A stretch of 64,000 nt of DNA. Source: JACXVD01 sp020446665 (GTDB lineage: Bacteria > Pseudomonadota > Alphaproteobacteria > Sphingomonadales > Sphingomonadaceae). The stretch is taken from the NCBI GenBank assembly GCA_041396905.1, contig JAWKXQ010000003.1:62001-126000 (forward strand), written 5' to 3'. Position 1 is the first letter of the stretch, and the number at the start of each line of letters is the position of its first letter. The position numbers and the translations under genes are program-made. This document shows positions 42,803-51,618 of this stretch, piece by piece. The notes beneath the pieces were generated by a model that saw only the letters and a list, made by a program, of their open reading frames with translations, had not been told where the DNA came from and ran no database searches.

Positions 42803-43779
42803 CTGTTCTTGCGCGGTGGCTCCGGAGTTAAGCGCCAGCGCCTCGCGCGGCGACTTTCGCCCTCACCAGTGCCCACCTCACAGGCGAGCAGACCGGCGAG
42901 CGAGGCGTTTTCGCCCCGCTCCAGCCGCTCGACCAGCGTGGCGACGTCCGACTTGCGGGCACTCTTTCCAAGCTTCTCGAAAATGCGGCTGACGATTTCG
43001 ACATTTTCGAAATGCGATGAACCGGGGCTATAGGCTGCATTTGCGCCATCCAGCGTGACATGCGCCTGCCAGCAGCTGTCGAGTGTCGATTCGACATAGT
43101 CTTCTGCCTGTTCCAGCAGCGCCGCACTGCGCGCCATTCCTTCGGGATCGAGCCAGTCCACCGCCGCCAGTTGCTTGCGCATCCGCACCCGGTCAAACCT
43201 GTCATCCTGATTGGACGGGTCCTGCACCGCTGCCAGCCCGGCAGCTTGCACCACTTCCCCCAGCTCTGCCCGCCGCCAGCCGAGCAAGGGGCGCAGCACA
43301 GGCAGCCGGGTCCCTGGCACCAAACCCCTGCCCCGCACACCAGCAAGGCCGGACAGCCCGCTGCCACGGTTGAGCCGCATCAGCAGGGTCTCCGCCTGAT
43401 CATCCGCGTGATGGGCCGTTGCCAGCGCAGCAAGCCCCTGCTTGTCCATCCATTGCGCCAGCGCGGCATAGCGCGCCGCACGCGCGCGATCCTGCAGATT
43501 GCCGCCTTCGACCTGAACTGTCAGAACCGCATGCGGAACGCCCAGATTCTGGCACAATTGCGCGACCATCCGCGCTTCCCCTGCCCCCTCCGGGCGTAAT
43601 CCGTGATCGACCGTTGCCGCCTCTATCTCCCCCGGCAAGGCCGCATGGGCAAGCAGGAGCAGAGCGAGCGAATCCGGCCCGCCTGACACGGCAATTCCCA
43701 GCCTCCCGCCGCCCGGCCAGATCCGCCGGAGGTCTGCACGAAAACGGGCAATCAGTTGAGGATCAGGCAGCCTATCAAT
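42799..43779 (-). CDS. tilS: tRNA(Ile)-lysidine synthase TilS, start uncertain
   Basis: The product has the PP-loop LGIAVSGGPDSLALLLLAHA, the family blocks VDHGLRPEG, LATAHHADDQAETLLMRLNRGSG, and PLLGWRRAELGEVV with DPSNQDDRFDRVRMR. It converts C34 of the AUA-reading tRNA-Ile to lysidine, an essential step. The conserved part begins just after the ybgF stop, but no ATG, GTG or TTG is in frame there. I set the start at an ATT (43777-43779) that overlaps the ybgF stop TGA, behind AAGAAAG. The only upstream alternatives, TTG 43857 and ATG 43893, would overlap ybgF by 83-119 bases without ribosome sites. Confidence 0.85.
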   Translation of the reverse strand: MDRLPDPQLIARFRADLRRIWPGGGRLGIAVSGGPDSLALLLLAHAALPGEIEAATVDHGLRPEGAGEARMVAQLCQNLGVPHAVLTVQVEGGNLQDRARAARYAALAQWMDKQGLAALATAHHADDQAETLLMRLNRGSGLSGLAGVRGRGLVPGTRLPVLRPLLGWRRAELGEVVQAAGLAAVQDPSNQDDRFDRVRMRKQLAAVDWLDPEGMARSAALLEQAEDYVESTLDSCWQAHVTLDGANAAYSPGSSHFENVEIVSRIFEKLGKSARKSDVATLVERLERGENASLAGLLACEVGTGEGESRRARRWRLTPEPPRKNS

Positions 43780-44707
43780 TGCAGGTGACTTTCTTGAGAT
43801 TGGCCTGATACGGACCTGCCAGCCGGCCCGAGGCCACCGCCGGATAGGTTTCGCCAAATTCTGCCAATGCGATGCAGGCGCGGCTGCTGTCATTTACTGC
43901 GATCATTGCTTCGGCCAGAAAGAGCAAGCTGTCGGGCGCGCGCGCGCCATTCTTGTCCGTCTGGTAATTGCGCAGGAACCATGGCGCCGCCTCACGCGGC
44001 TTGCCATCATCCATATAGGCGCGGCCGAGCAGATTGCGGCCATAGGTTGCGCGCCAGTGATCGGGATATTTGTCCACGAACAGCCGCAATTGCTGCTGCG
44101 CTTCGGGATAGAAGCCCGCATTCCACAGGCGGTAGCCATAGGAATATTCGTCATCTGCCGGATCATCTGTCTGCGGCTTGGCGATCTGCTGCACCGCTGT
44201 CAGTCGCTCTGCCGTAGGCTGTGCCGGGGTAGGCGCTGGTGTAGCCACCGGGGTCGTTGCCGCAGTAGTTGTGACAGGCGATGATGTACCGATCAGCGGC
44301 GTCGGCGCAGGCGTTGCACTCACACTGCCGCTGTCCAGACGAGCATTGATCTTTGCGATGGCATTGGTGTTCTGTTCGACCTGCGCCGTCAGCCCTTGCA
44401 ACTGTGCCTCGATCGCATCCAGCCGAGCCAGGATATCGGTTACCGCCGTGGTCGAAGGCACGGTGGTCGAGGCAGTGGTGCCAGAACCGCTGATCTGCGG
44501 CTCGAAGAAACGCCCATCCCCGCCAGGGAAGACCTTGCGCTGCAAGGCGCGGACCTCGGATTCAAGCTTGCGGATGCGCGCATCGGAGGCATCCTGCGCG
44601 GCCGCCGGCACGGATGTCCCCGCAACGGCAAGCAGCGCCAGGCCGCCCAACACGGCACGTCCTGCGCGGGTTACAGCGCCCCGCTCGATCATGCTGCGGC
44701 TGGTCAT
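43775..44707 (-). CDS. ybgF: Cell division coordinator CpoB/YbgF
   Basis: The 310-residue product has a signal peptide (AVLGGLALLAVAGTSVPAAAQ) and a coiled coil (ARIRKLESEVRALQRKV, then DAIEAQLQGLTAQVEQNTNAI). A Thr/Pro-rich linker and C-terminal TPR-like repeats follow (YSYGYRLWNAGFYPEAQQQL, GRAYMDDGKPREAAPWFL). It acts with Tol-Pal in envelope constriction. ATG 44707 is the likeliest start; the frame opens at a GTG at 44755. tilS follows directly, as in many alphaproteobacteria. Confidence 0.88.
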   Translation of the reverse strand: MTSRSMIERGAVTRAGRAVLGGLALLAVAGTSVPAAAQDASDARIRKLESEVRALQRKVFPGGDGRFFEPQISGSGTTASTTVPSTTAVTDILARLDAIEAQLQGLTAQVEQNTNAIAKINARLDSGSVSATPAPTPLIGTSSPVTTTAATTPVATPAPTPAQPTAERLTAVQQIAKPQTDDPADDEYSYGYRLWNAGFYPEAQQQLRLFVDKYPDHWRATYGRNLLGRAYMDDGKPREAAPWFLRNYQTDKNGARAPDSLLFLAEAMIAVNDSSRACIALAEFGETYPAVASGRLAGPYQANLKKVTCN

Positions 44708-44832
44708 GGTCCTGCTTGCTCCTATCATATTTCCGGTTCCGATCATGCCAAGCACGGGCAGAACCCGCGATGAACATGGTTAATAGTGCCGCATGCCCTG
44801 CCCCCTTGTCGAGGCGGTGAAGCCCCTAGCGC

Positions 44833-45657
44833 TTAGTTTTCCGCAGTTTCACCTGAATCGGCAGGCGCACTGCCACGCGCCAGCAGGGCTGCGGCGGAAA
44901 CCGGAACATCGCTGACCACGATGGCTTCTTCGCTTAGCTTGGGCACAGGCTTGCCGCCAATCGTGATATCAAAGGCATAGGGGCGGCCTGTTTCCACCAC
45001 CGGACCTTCTGCATCAGCGGGGACAGTGTAGCTTTCACCCTTCATCATCTGGCGGCCCATCAGCATCTTGCCGCTGGCATCATAGAAGCCGATCCATGAT
45101 CCGTCCTCCAGCGCGGTGAACACCACCGCGCCCTTGGGATCTACCACTTGCTCGGCCTTTTTCGGGGCCTTTACGGCAGCTTTTCCGGTGGTTTCGCTGG
45201 CTTCATCATCGGGCAGGAGCGAAGCAGGGCCAGAGCCCGGAGCGATCATCGTGCGATAGAAGGCAAAGACACCGGCAATCAGCAGCAGTGCTGCCAAGGC
45301 GCTGAACCATGCAAGCCCGCGCGACGGCACCCTGGCCGGATCGCCGGGCTCGAAAGTTTCAGTAGCCACAGTCTGGCGTAGGCCGGATTCGCCCAGTTCC
45401 TCGCGCACTTTGGCCGCGATGACTTTCTCGTCCAGCTTCACCGATTTCGCGTAAGTGCGCGCAAAACCAACCGCATATGTGCGGCCCGGCAAGGCAGCAT
45501 AATCGCCAGCTTCCAATACTTTCAGATGCCGCTGGGGAATGCGGGTTTCCGACGCGACTTGCTCAAGGCTCAGCCCAGCTTCCTCGCGCGCGCGGCGAAG
45601 CTGATCTCCAGCACTTTCCAATGGCAGCTGCGCTGCCTCTTCCTGATCGTCGTCCAT
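44833..45657 (-). CDS. RodZ-like HTH membrane protein
   Basis: The 274-residue product has an N-terminal Xre-type HTH domain (LRRAREEAGLSLEQVASETRIPQRHLKVLEAGDYAALPG) and a single span (GLAWFSALAALLLIAGVFAFY). A C-terminal DUF4115-like beta domain follows with FTALEDGSWIGFYDASGKML. This is the RodZ layout, linking the MreB cytoskeleton to the envelope. The ATG at 45657 is preceded by a weak site; the frame extends upstream without homology. It lies downstream of ptsP on the minus strand. Confidence 0.88.
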   Translation of the reverse strand: MDDDQEEAAQLPLESAGDQLRRAREEAGLSLEQVASETRIPQRHLKVLEAGDYAALPGRTYAVGFARTYAKSVKLDEKVIAAKVREELGESGLRQTVATETFEPGDPARVPSRGLAWFSALAALLLIAGVFAFYRTMIAPGSGPASLLPDDEASETTGKAAVKAPKKAEQVVDPKGAVVFTALEDGSWIGFYDASGKMLMGRQMMKGESYTVPADAEGPVVETGRPYAFDITIGGKPVPKLSEEAIVVSDVPVSAAALLARGSAPADSGETAEN

Positions 45658-45769
45658 GAATCCAACCCGCTGCGACCCGAAATCGGGAATTTTGCGTAAA
45701 CAATAGGTTGCATGCCCCCATGTCAAGGCAACATGCGGCTGCGACCCGGAAAACACGACAAATCGTGCT

Positions 45770-48037
45770 TCAGTCGGTCTCTATCCCTCTCTCTGTCGCC
45801 CAATGACGCAGAGCGGCACGGATATCGGGCGGCGGGTTGGATAGCCATCCTGACATGGCCCGCCGTAATTCCGGCAAATCAACCTTGCGCACCATTTCCT
45901 TGATTGATCCCACCGCGACCGGAGTGATCGAAAGCCGTTCAATCCCCAGCCCCAGCAAAGCCAGCGCTTCCAGCCGCCTGCCGCCCATTTCCCCGCATAC
46001 GGCCAGCCGCACATTATGCCCGGCATTGGCCCGCACCACCCGGCTCAGAAAGCGCAGGATCGACAGGCTCAGCCAGTCATAGCGTTCGGCCAATTTGGGG
46101 TTTGCCCGGTCAGCGGCGAACAGGAATTGCGTCAGATCATTGGTGCCGATCGAAATGAAGGACAGTTTCGGCAACAAGATATCGAGCACTTCGGCCAAAG
46201 CGGGCACTTCCAGCATGGCGCCAAATTCGATCGCCTCAGGCAGCGGCTTTTTCTGCTGCTTGAGAAATTTGAGCTGTTCCTCGAACACGGCCTTGGCTGC
46301 ATCGAATTCCCACGGTTCGGAAACCAGCGGGAACATCACATAGAGCCGCCGCCCCCCGGCCGCCTCCAGCAAGGCACGGGCCTGCGCCTTCAGCAAGCCT
46401 TCGCGTTCCAGCGCCAGACGCAGGCCGCGCCAGCCCATGGCCGGGTTTTCATCATCTTCCATCGAATCGCTGGTGAGATAGGGCAGCGCCTTGTCGCCCC
46501 CGATATCGACCGTGCGGAAGACCACAGGCTTCTCCCCCGCCGCATCCAGCACATCACGATAGAGGCGCAGCTGCTTTTCACGCGCAGGCAGTGTGGCGGA
46601 AACGAGGAACTGGAATTCCGTGCGGAACAGGCCGACGCCATCTGCGCCGACCACGCTGAGGGTCGACATGTCATCACGCAGCCCCGCATTCATCATCACA
46701 TGAATGCGCGTGCCATCGCGTGTAAACGGCTCCACATCGCGGAATTCGGCATAGGCCGCCTGTTTTTCCCGGTTTTTGGCAAAGCGCGCTTCGAAGGCTT
46801 CGATCATGGGCTGCGCCGGGCGGAAAGTGACTTCCCCCTTTTCCGCATCCACCAGCAGATGATCGCCTTCGCGCACCATGCCGCGCAGGCCGCGCAGCCG
46901 GCCGATCACCGGGATTCCCATGGCCCGCGCCACAATCACCACATGGGCCGTGAGCGAGCCTTCTTCCAGCACCACGCCCTTCAGGCGGCGCTTGTCATAT
47001 TCCAGCAATTCCGCCGGGCCGAGATTGCGCGCGATCAGGATCGTATCGCCCTGCAGCCCCTGCGTCGCAGCGGTGCCCAGCTGGCCGGAGACAATGCGGA
47101 TCAGGCGGTTGGAGAGATCCTCCAGATCGTGCATCCGGTCAGCCAGCAGGGGATCGTCAATCTCGCGCATGCGCATGCGGGTGCGTTGCTGGACCCGTTC
47201 GATCGCGGCCTCTGCGGTCAGGCCGGAATCAATCGCTTCATTGATGCGCCTGCTCCAGCCTTCATCATAAGCGAACATCTTGTAGGTCTGGAGCACTTCC
47301 TCATGCTCCCCGCCCACGCCGAATTCCGACTGGTTGGTGAGATTGTCGATCTGGTCGCGCATCTTGGCAAAGGCGCGATAGACGCGCTGGCGCTCTGCCT
47401 CGATATCCTCTGCCATCACCTGTTCAATGGTGATGCGCGGCTGGTGGAACACGGCGGTGCCGCTGGCCAGCCCCTTCACCAGCGTCAGGCCGGTCGCCAC
47501 CGATGGCCCGGTCTGCGCGTCGCTGAGCGCAACCTCTTCCTCGTCGATCAGTTCGGCATGGGCGATCATTTCGCTCAGCACCATGGCGGTGGTCTGCAGC
47601 GCTTCGATCTCGATATCTTCATACCGCCGCGGCTCGACATGCTGCACGCACAAAACGCCCACCGCGCGCTCGCGATAGACAATCGGCACACCGGCAAAGC
47701 TGTGGAACTTTTCTTCCCCCGTTTCCGGGCGATAGGCAAAGTCAGGATGCGAAGCCGCCTCTGCCAGGTTCAGCGTTTCGATATTATCCGCAATCGTCCC
47801 GGTCAGACCTTCGCCAATGGCCAGACGGGTGACGTGGACAGCCTCCTTGTTGAGGCCGCGTGTCGCATAAAGCTCCAGCATCCCTTCGCGCAGGAGGTAG
47901 ATCGAGCAGACCTCGCTATCGAGACCCTCCCCGATAATATCGACCACAGCATCCAGCTTGCCCTGGGCATGCTGGCGCGAAGCCATGATCTCATGCAGGC
48001 TGGTAAGGATTTGGCGTGCGGCAGCGGCGGCAGTCAT
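45770..48037 (-). CDS. ptsP: PEP--protein phosphotransferase PtsP (enzyme I Ntr)
   Basis: The 755-residue product has an N-terminal GAF domain (EVCSIYLLREGMLELYATRGL ... FAGVPIVYRERAVGVLCVQH). The enzyme I parts follow: phospho-His block GSLTAHVVIVARAMGIPVIG, then the PEP-binding TIM barrel with DGVGLFRTEFQFL, RTVDIGGDKALPYL and FISIGTNDLTQFLFAADR. It starts the nitrogen-related PTS phosphorelay, sensing PEP and, in relatives, glutamine through GAF. It is followed on the same strand by the RodZ-like gene. Confidence 0.96.
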   Translation of the reverse strand: MTAAAAARQILTSLHEIMASRQHAQGKLDAVVDIIGEGLDSEVCSIYLLREGMLELYATRGLNKEAVHVTRLAIGEGLTGTIADNIETLNLAEAASHPDFAYRPETGEEKFHSFAGVPIVYRERAVGVLCVQHVEPRRYEDIEIEALQTTAMVLSEMIAHAELIDEEEVALSDAQTGPSVATGLTLVKGLASGTAVFHQPRITIEQVMAEDIEAERQRVYRAFAKMRDQIDNLTNQSEFGVGGEHEEVLQTYKMFAYDEGWSRRINEAIDSGLTAEAAIERVQQRTRMRMREIDDPLLADRMHDLEDLSNRLIRIVSGQLGTAATQGLQGDTILIARNLGPAELLEYDKRRLKGVVLEEGSLTAHVVIVARAMGIPVIGRLRGLRGMVREGDHLLVDAEKGEVTFRPAQPMIEAFEARFAKNREKQAAYAEFRDVEPFTRDGTRIHVMMNAGLRDDMSTLSVVGADGVGLFRTEFQFLVSATLPAREKQLRLYRDVLDAAGEKPVVFRTVDIGGDKALPYLTSDSMEDDENPAMGWRGLRLALEREGLLKAQARALLEAAGGRRLYVMFPLVSEPWEFDAAKAVFEEQLKFLKQQKKPLPEAIEFGAMLEVPALAEVLDILLPKLSFISIGTNDLTQFLFAADRANPKLAERYDWLSLSILRFLSRVVRANAGHNVRLAVCGEMGGRRLEALALLGLGIERLSITPVAVGSIKEMVRKVDLPELRRAMSGWLSNPPPDIRAALRHWATERGIETD

Positions 48038-48113
48038 GGCTACCGCCTATAGCATAGCTGAGAGGCAGGGGAATGCCGCAGCTGCCCCTATGGACAGCTG
48101 CGCAACGTCCCGA

Positions 48114-48269
48114 TCAGGAGTGTTCAAGTTCCTCCTTGATCCTCAGCTTGCGGCGCTTGAGTTCCTGGATCGTTGCCGTGTCGGGCGCGGGCCGGTTCAT
48201 TTCCTCGCGAATCTGCGCTTCGATACCGGCATGTTTGGTTTGCAGGGCGCTGACATGGGACGATTCCAT
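48114..48269 (-). CDS. YdcH/DUF465 family small protein (copy 1)
   Basis: The 51-residue product starts MESSHVSALQTKHAGIEAQI and has the family end LKRRKLRIKEELEH. It is a charged two-helix protein. AGGAG lies 6 bases before the ATG at 48269. The family has no known function. It is divergent from a second DUF465 gene only 178 bases away. Confidence 0.85.
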   Translation of the reverse strand: MESSHVSALQTKHAGIEAQIREEMNRPAPDTATIQELKRRKLRIKEELEHS

Positions 48270-48447
48270 AGGGGTCTCCTTCGCTTGGTTGGCCAAGGCG
48301 ACTCACCCGTTTCGCGGGCGAGCCGCGCATTTCACATCAAAACACAACAAAACTATCTTGCGAACCCCTTATAAGCCCCTAATCGATGGATTGAGTTTGA
48401 CGACGCGACGAGGCGCAGGCTGATGTTGCCATTACTATGGAGCAGGC

Positions 48448-48645
48448 GTGACCGAACAGGAAATGCGCAAGCGGCTGGAAAGCCTGAAGATCGAGCATCG
48501 CGATCTCGATGCAGCGATTGACGCGCTGACCCTGGCCGGTTCAACCGACCAGTTGCAGATCGCGCGGCTGAAGAAGCGCAAGCTGCGCCTGCGCGATCAG
48601 ATCAGCCTGATCGAAGACCAACTTTTGCCTGATATCATCGCCTGA
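48448..48645 (+). CDS. YdcH/DUF465 family small protein (copy 2)
   Basis: The 65-residue product uses a GTG start five bases after GGAG. It reads MTEQEMRKRLESLKIEHRDL, then LKKRKLRLRDQISLIEDQL, the full DUF465 pattern (H-x-x-L-D, then LKxxKLxxxDxI). It matches copy 1 in the core but is longer. It is followed after about 100 bases by the DUF1465 gene, which in related genomes is a cell-cycle proteolysis adaptor. Confidence 0.87.
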   Translation: MTEQEMRKRLESLKIEHRDLDAAIDALTLAGSTDQLQIARLKKRKLRLRDQISLIEDQLLPDIIA

Positions 48646-48749
48646 GAGGCGGCAAAATTGTCCCGCCATGGGACAGTCCCGATTTGGCGCGGGATAAGGC
48701 CGGTGCTACGCTGGAACAGGGCCGGTCTCCGGTCTAGCGATGGCCGCCT

Positions 48750-49232
48750 ATGGCCAGGGCTGTCGACATTAACGAGCCGATTATCGAAGCGCTCTATTGC
48801 GAAGCACTCGTGCTCGCAGATGAAGTGCGCGCGGTGTTTGATCTGTCGCCTGCCCACGCAACTGGCGGCGAGGCGGAATTGCTGCGCATGGCGCTGTCCA
48901 CCGAAGGGCTGAAAACCACCACGCGGATGATGCATATCCTCGCCTGGCTGCTCAATCACCGGGCCTATTATTCCGGCGAATTAAGCGAGTTCCAGCTGCG
49001 CCGACATGGTCGCCTGCCGCCTGACCGGCCGGGAGATCGCAGCAATCTGGCCATGCTGGAACCTGCCACCTGCGAACTGATTGCAGAGACGGAAGCGCTC
49101 CATGCGCGGGTCGCGCGGCTGGATCAGGCCTGGCGTGATCGGTTCGAGATGCAGCCTGCCGCCGTGTTGCGCCTGCGCGAGCGGCTGCAGGAACGCTTCC
49201 ACCGCAGCGTGGGTGAATCAGGCCGCATCTAA
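48750..49232 (+). CDS. DUF1465 (RcdA-like) protein
   Basis: The 160-residue all-helical product reads IIEALYCEALVLADEVRAVFDL, MALSTEGLKTTTRMMHILAWLLNHRAYYSGELSEFQL, then a C-terminal helical tail. I associate this with DUF1465, the family of Caulobacter RcdA, an adaptor that helps ClpXP degrade CtrA. Function in this organism is inferred from that. No clear ribosome site precedes ATG 48750. Its 3' end overlaps glpK (convergent) by 15 bases. Confidence 0.83.
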   Translation: MARAVDINEPIIEALYCEALVLADEVRAVFDLSPAHATGGEAELLRMALSTEGLKTTTRMMHILAWLLNHRAYYSGELSEFQLRRHGRLPPDRPGDRSNLAMLEPATCELIAETEALHARVARLDQAWRDRFEMQPAAVLRLRERLQERFHRSVGESGRI

Positions 49233-50687
49233 CGCCTTGCGCCAGCGCGCGAGGCGCTCCCGCCGCACATCATCCTCCATGGCCGGGCTGAAACGCCGCA
49301 CATTGCCGCGCATCGCGTTGGCGGCCACCAGCAGATCAGCGAACAGGCCGCAGCCCACCCCGGCGAGCATCGCTGCCCCCAGAGCAGTCGTTTCGACGAA
49401 TTCAGGGCGTTCCACTTCCAGCCCCAACATGTCGGACAGATCCTGCGCCATCCAGTCATTGGCGCTCATGCCGCCATCAACCTTCAGCAGCCCCCATGGC
49501 GCGCCATCGGCAGCGAAAGCCCGTGCCAGATCATGCGTCTGATGCGCCATGGCCTCCAGCGCGGCGCGCACGATCTGCGCCTTGCCACTGGCAAAGCTCA
49601 GCCCGGTGATAACCCCGCGTGCATCCGCTCGCCAATGTGGTGCGCCAAGGCCGGATAAGGCCGGGACAATCGTCACGCCCCCGCTATCGGGGATAGAGCG
49701 GGCCAGCGCCTCCGTCTCTGCCGCGCTGGTGACAAAGCCGAGCGAATCCCGCAACCACTGGATCAAACTGCCCGCGACGAAGACCGAACCTTCCAGCGCA
49801 TAGGTCCGCTGTCCGCTCTGCTGGCACAGCACCGTGCCGAGCATGCGATTGGCCGAACGGGGAATGGCGCCGCCCATATTGGTGAGCACGAAAGCCCCGG
49901 TGCCATAGGTCGCCTTGGTCTCCCCCGGCGACAGGCAGCCCTGCCCGATGGTCGCCGATTGCTGGTCCCCGGCGAGGCCGCAAACGGGTATTTCGCCGCC
50001 CAGCCATTTTGCCTGCGCAGTCGCCAGCTGCCCTTCGCAATCCACCACCTGAGGCAAGGCCGATTTCGGCACGCCAAACAGATCGCACAGCCCCGCATCA
50101 AACTGTGCCCCGTCCAGCGCGAGCAACAATGTGCGGCTGGCATTGCTGGCATCGGTGAGATGCGCCCCGCCCGACAGCTTAAACACCAGCCAGCTTTCCA
50201 CCGTCCCGAAGCGCAAGGTTCCACGCTCTGCCGCCCCGCGCACCTGCTCGCTATTGTCGAGTAGCCAGCGCATCTTGGTGGCAGAGAAATAGGGATCGAG
50301 CAGCAGCCCGGTGCGCACCTGCACCTCTGCTTCGTGCCCGGCCGCGCGCAATTCGGCGCAGAAAGGTTCCGTGCGCCGGTCTTGCCATACAATCGCCCGA
50401 TGCAGCGGCGCGCCTGTCTGGCTGTCCCACGCCACCACAGTCTCTCGCTGGTTAGTGATCCCGATCGCAGCAATCGCCGAAGCACCGCCCGCCACCTCTG
50501 CAACTTCCCGCGCGCAAGCCAGCGTGCTGTCCCAGATTTCACTGGCATCATGTTCGACCCAGCCGGGTTGCGGATAATGCTGGCCAAGCTCGCGCTGGGC
50601 AACGTGGCGGAGGGTTCCATCAGCGGCAAACAGCATCGCGCGGGTGGAAGTTGTCCCGGCGTCGAGGACAAGGATCAGCTCTGGCAC
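49218..50687 (-). CDS. glpK: Glycerol kinase
   Basis: The 489-residue FGGY kinase has the N-terminal ATP motif VLDAGTTSTRAMLF, WVEHDASEIWDS, GITNQRETVVAWD and VWQDRRT. Later come CGLAGDQQSATIGQG, TYGTGAFVLTN and the C-terminal LKVDGGMSANDWMAQ with LGAAMLAGVG. It phosphorylates glycerol. The start is GTG 50687 (VPELILVLDAGTT) with GGAG six bases upstream; the frame extends to 50828 but would run into the divergent gene. No glpF or glpD is next to it. Confidence 0.95.
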   Translation of the reverse strand: MPELILVLDAGTTSTRAMLFAADGTLRHVAQRELGQHYPQPGWVEHDASEIWDSTLACAREVAEVAGGASAIAAIGITNQRETVVAWDSQTGAPLHRAIVWQDRRTEPFCAELRAAGHEAEVQVRTGLLLDPYFSATKMRWLLDNSEQVRGAAERGTLRFGTVESWLVFKLSGGAHLTDASNASRTLLLALDGAQFDAGLCDLFGVPKSALPQVVDCEGQLATAQAKWLGGEIPVCGLAGDQQSATIGQGCLSPGETKATYGTGAFVLTNMGGAIPRSANRMLGTVLCQQSGQRTYALEGSVFVAGSLIQWLRDSLGFVTSAAETEALARSIPDSGGVTIVPALSGLGAPHWRADARGVITGLSFASGKAQIVRAALEAMAHQTHDLARAFAADGAPWGLLKVDGGMSANDWMAQDLSDMLGLEVERPEFVETTALGAAMLAGVGCGLFADLLVAANAMRGNVRRFSPAMEDDVRRERLARWRKALDAA

Positions 50688-50718
50688 ATGTGACTCCCGG
50701 ATTCTTCTCAGGCGTGAC

Positions 50719-51618
50719 ATGCGGCAATCCAGCCCCCATATGCAAGCGATGGAAGCACCACCCAAACCATGGCCAACCGGCCTGACCGAAGAAGTCGAAC
50801 CACTGGTGCGGCGTGTGCTGGCGCCCAACCCCTCGCCCTATACCTATACGGGCACGCAAACCTATCTGGTCGGCAATGCCGGCGATGTGGCGGTGATCGA
50901 TCCCGGCCCGGCAGAGCCCGATCATCTGGCCGCGCTGGAAAGGGCAATTGGCGATGCCCGCGTCGTGGCCATCATGTGCACGCACACCCACCGGGACCAT
51001 TCACCCGCCGCAACCCCGCTGGCGGAGCGGACAGGCGCGCCGATCGTCGGCTGCGCACCGCTGGTGCTGGAAAGCGATGAACCGCGCGCGGATGAATCCT
51101 TTGACAAGGCCTATGCCCCCGACCGGGTGCTGGCAGATGGCGAGGCGATGACCGGCACCGGCTGGACCCTGCGCGCGGTGCACACGCCCGGCCACACTTC
51201 CAACCATCTGTGCTTCGCGCTGGAAGAAAGCGGCGCGCTGTTCACCGGCGATCATGTGATGGGCTGGTCCACCAGCGTCGTCATCCCGCCCGATGGCGAC
51301 ATGGGCGAATATATGGCCAGCCTCGCCCGATTACACGAGCGCGAGGACCGCATTTATTACCCCGCCCATGGCCCCGCCGTGGACAAGCCGCGCCAGTTGG
51401 TGCGCGGCATGATCGGCCATCGCCGTCAGCGCGAAAACCAGATTCTGCGCCTGCTGAGCGAGACCGGGCACGCTATCGCAGATATGATCCCAAAAATGTA
51501 CAAGGGGCTGGACCAGCGGCTGCACGGCGCGGCCGGTATGTCGATCAAGGCGCATCTGCTCGATCTGGAACGCCGGGGCATGGCCATGCGTTCGGGGGAT
51601 ATATGGCAGGCGAAATAA
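50719..51618 (+). CDS. MBL-fold metallo-hydrolase
   Basis: The product is about 299 residues, with YTGTQTYLVGNAGDVAVIDPG, the metal motif CTHTHRDHSPAATPLA, HTPGHTSNHLCF, FTGDHVMGW and PAHGPAV. A C-terminal winged-helix-like domain follows (HRRQRENQILRLLSE ... LDLERRGMA). This is the LACTB2-like layout of a beta-lactamase fold plus helical tail, which in the human protein is an RNase; the substrate here is unknown. ATG codons at 50719, 50740 and 50749 are all possible. It is divergent from glpK, and its 3' end overlaps the next gene by 16 bases. Confidence 0.87.
   Translation: MRQSSPHMQAMEAPPKPWPTGLTEEVEPLVRRVLAPNPSPYTYTGTQTYLVGNAGDVAVIDPGPAEPDHLAALERAIGDARVVAIMCTHTHRDHSPAATPLAERTGAPIVGCAPLVLESDEPRADESFDKAYAPDRVLADGEAMTGTGWTLRAVHTPGHTSNHLCFALEESGALFTGDHVMGWSTSVVIPPDGDMGEYMASLARLHEREDRIYYPAHGPAVDKPRQLVRGMIGHRRQRENQILRLLSETGHAIADMIPKMYKGLDQRLHGAAGMSIKAHLLDLERRGMAMRSGDIWQAK

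Noticed and set aside
46016..48052. A 678-codon open frame antisense to ptsP
   Set aside because: ptsP on the minus strand has GAF and enzyme I motifs throughout; the plus-strand reading is a His/Gln/Arg-rich shadow.
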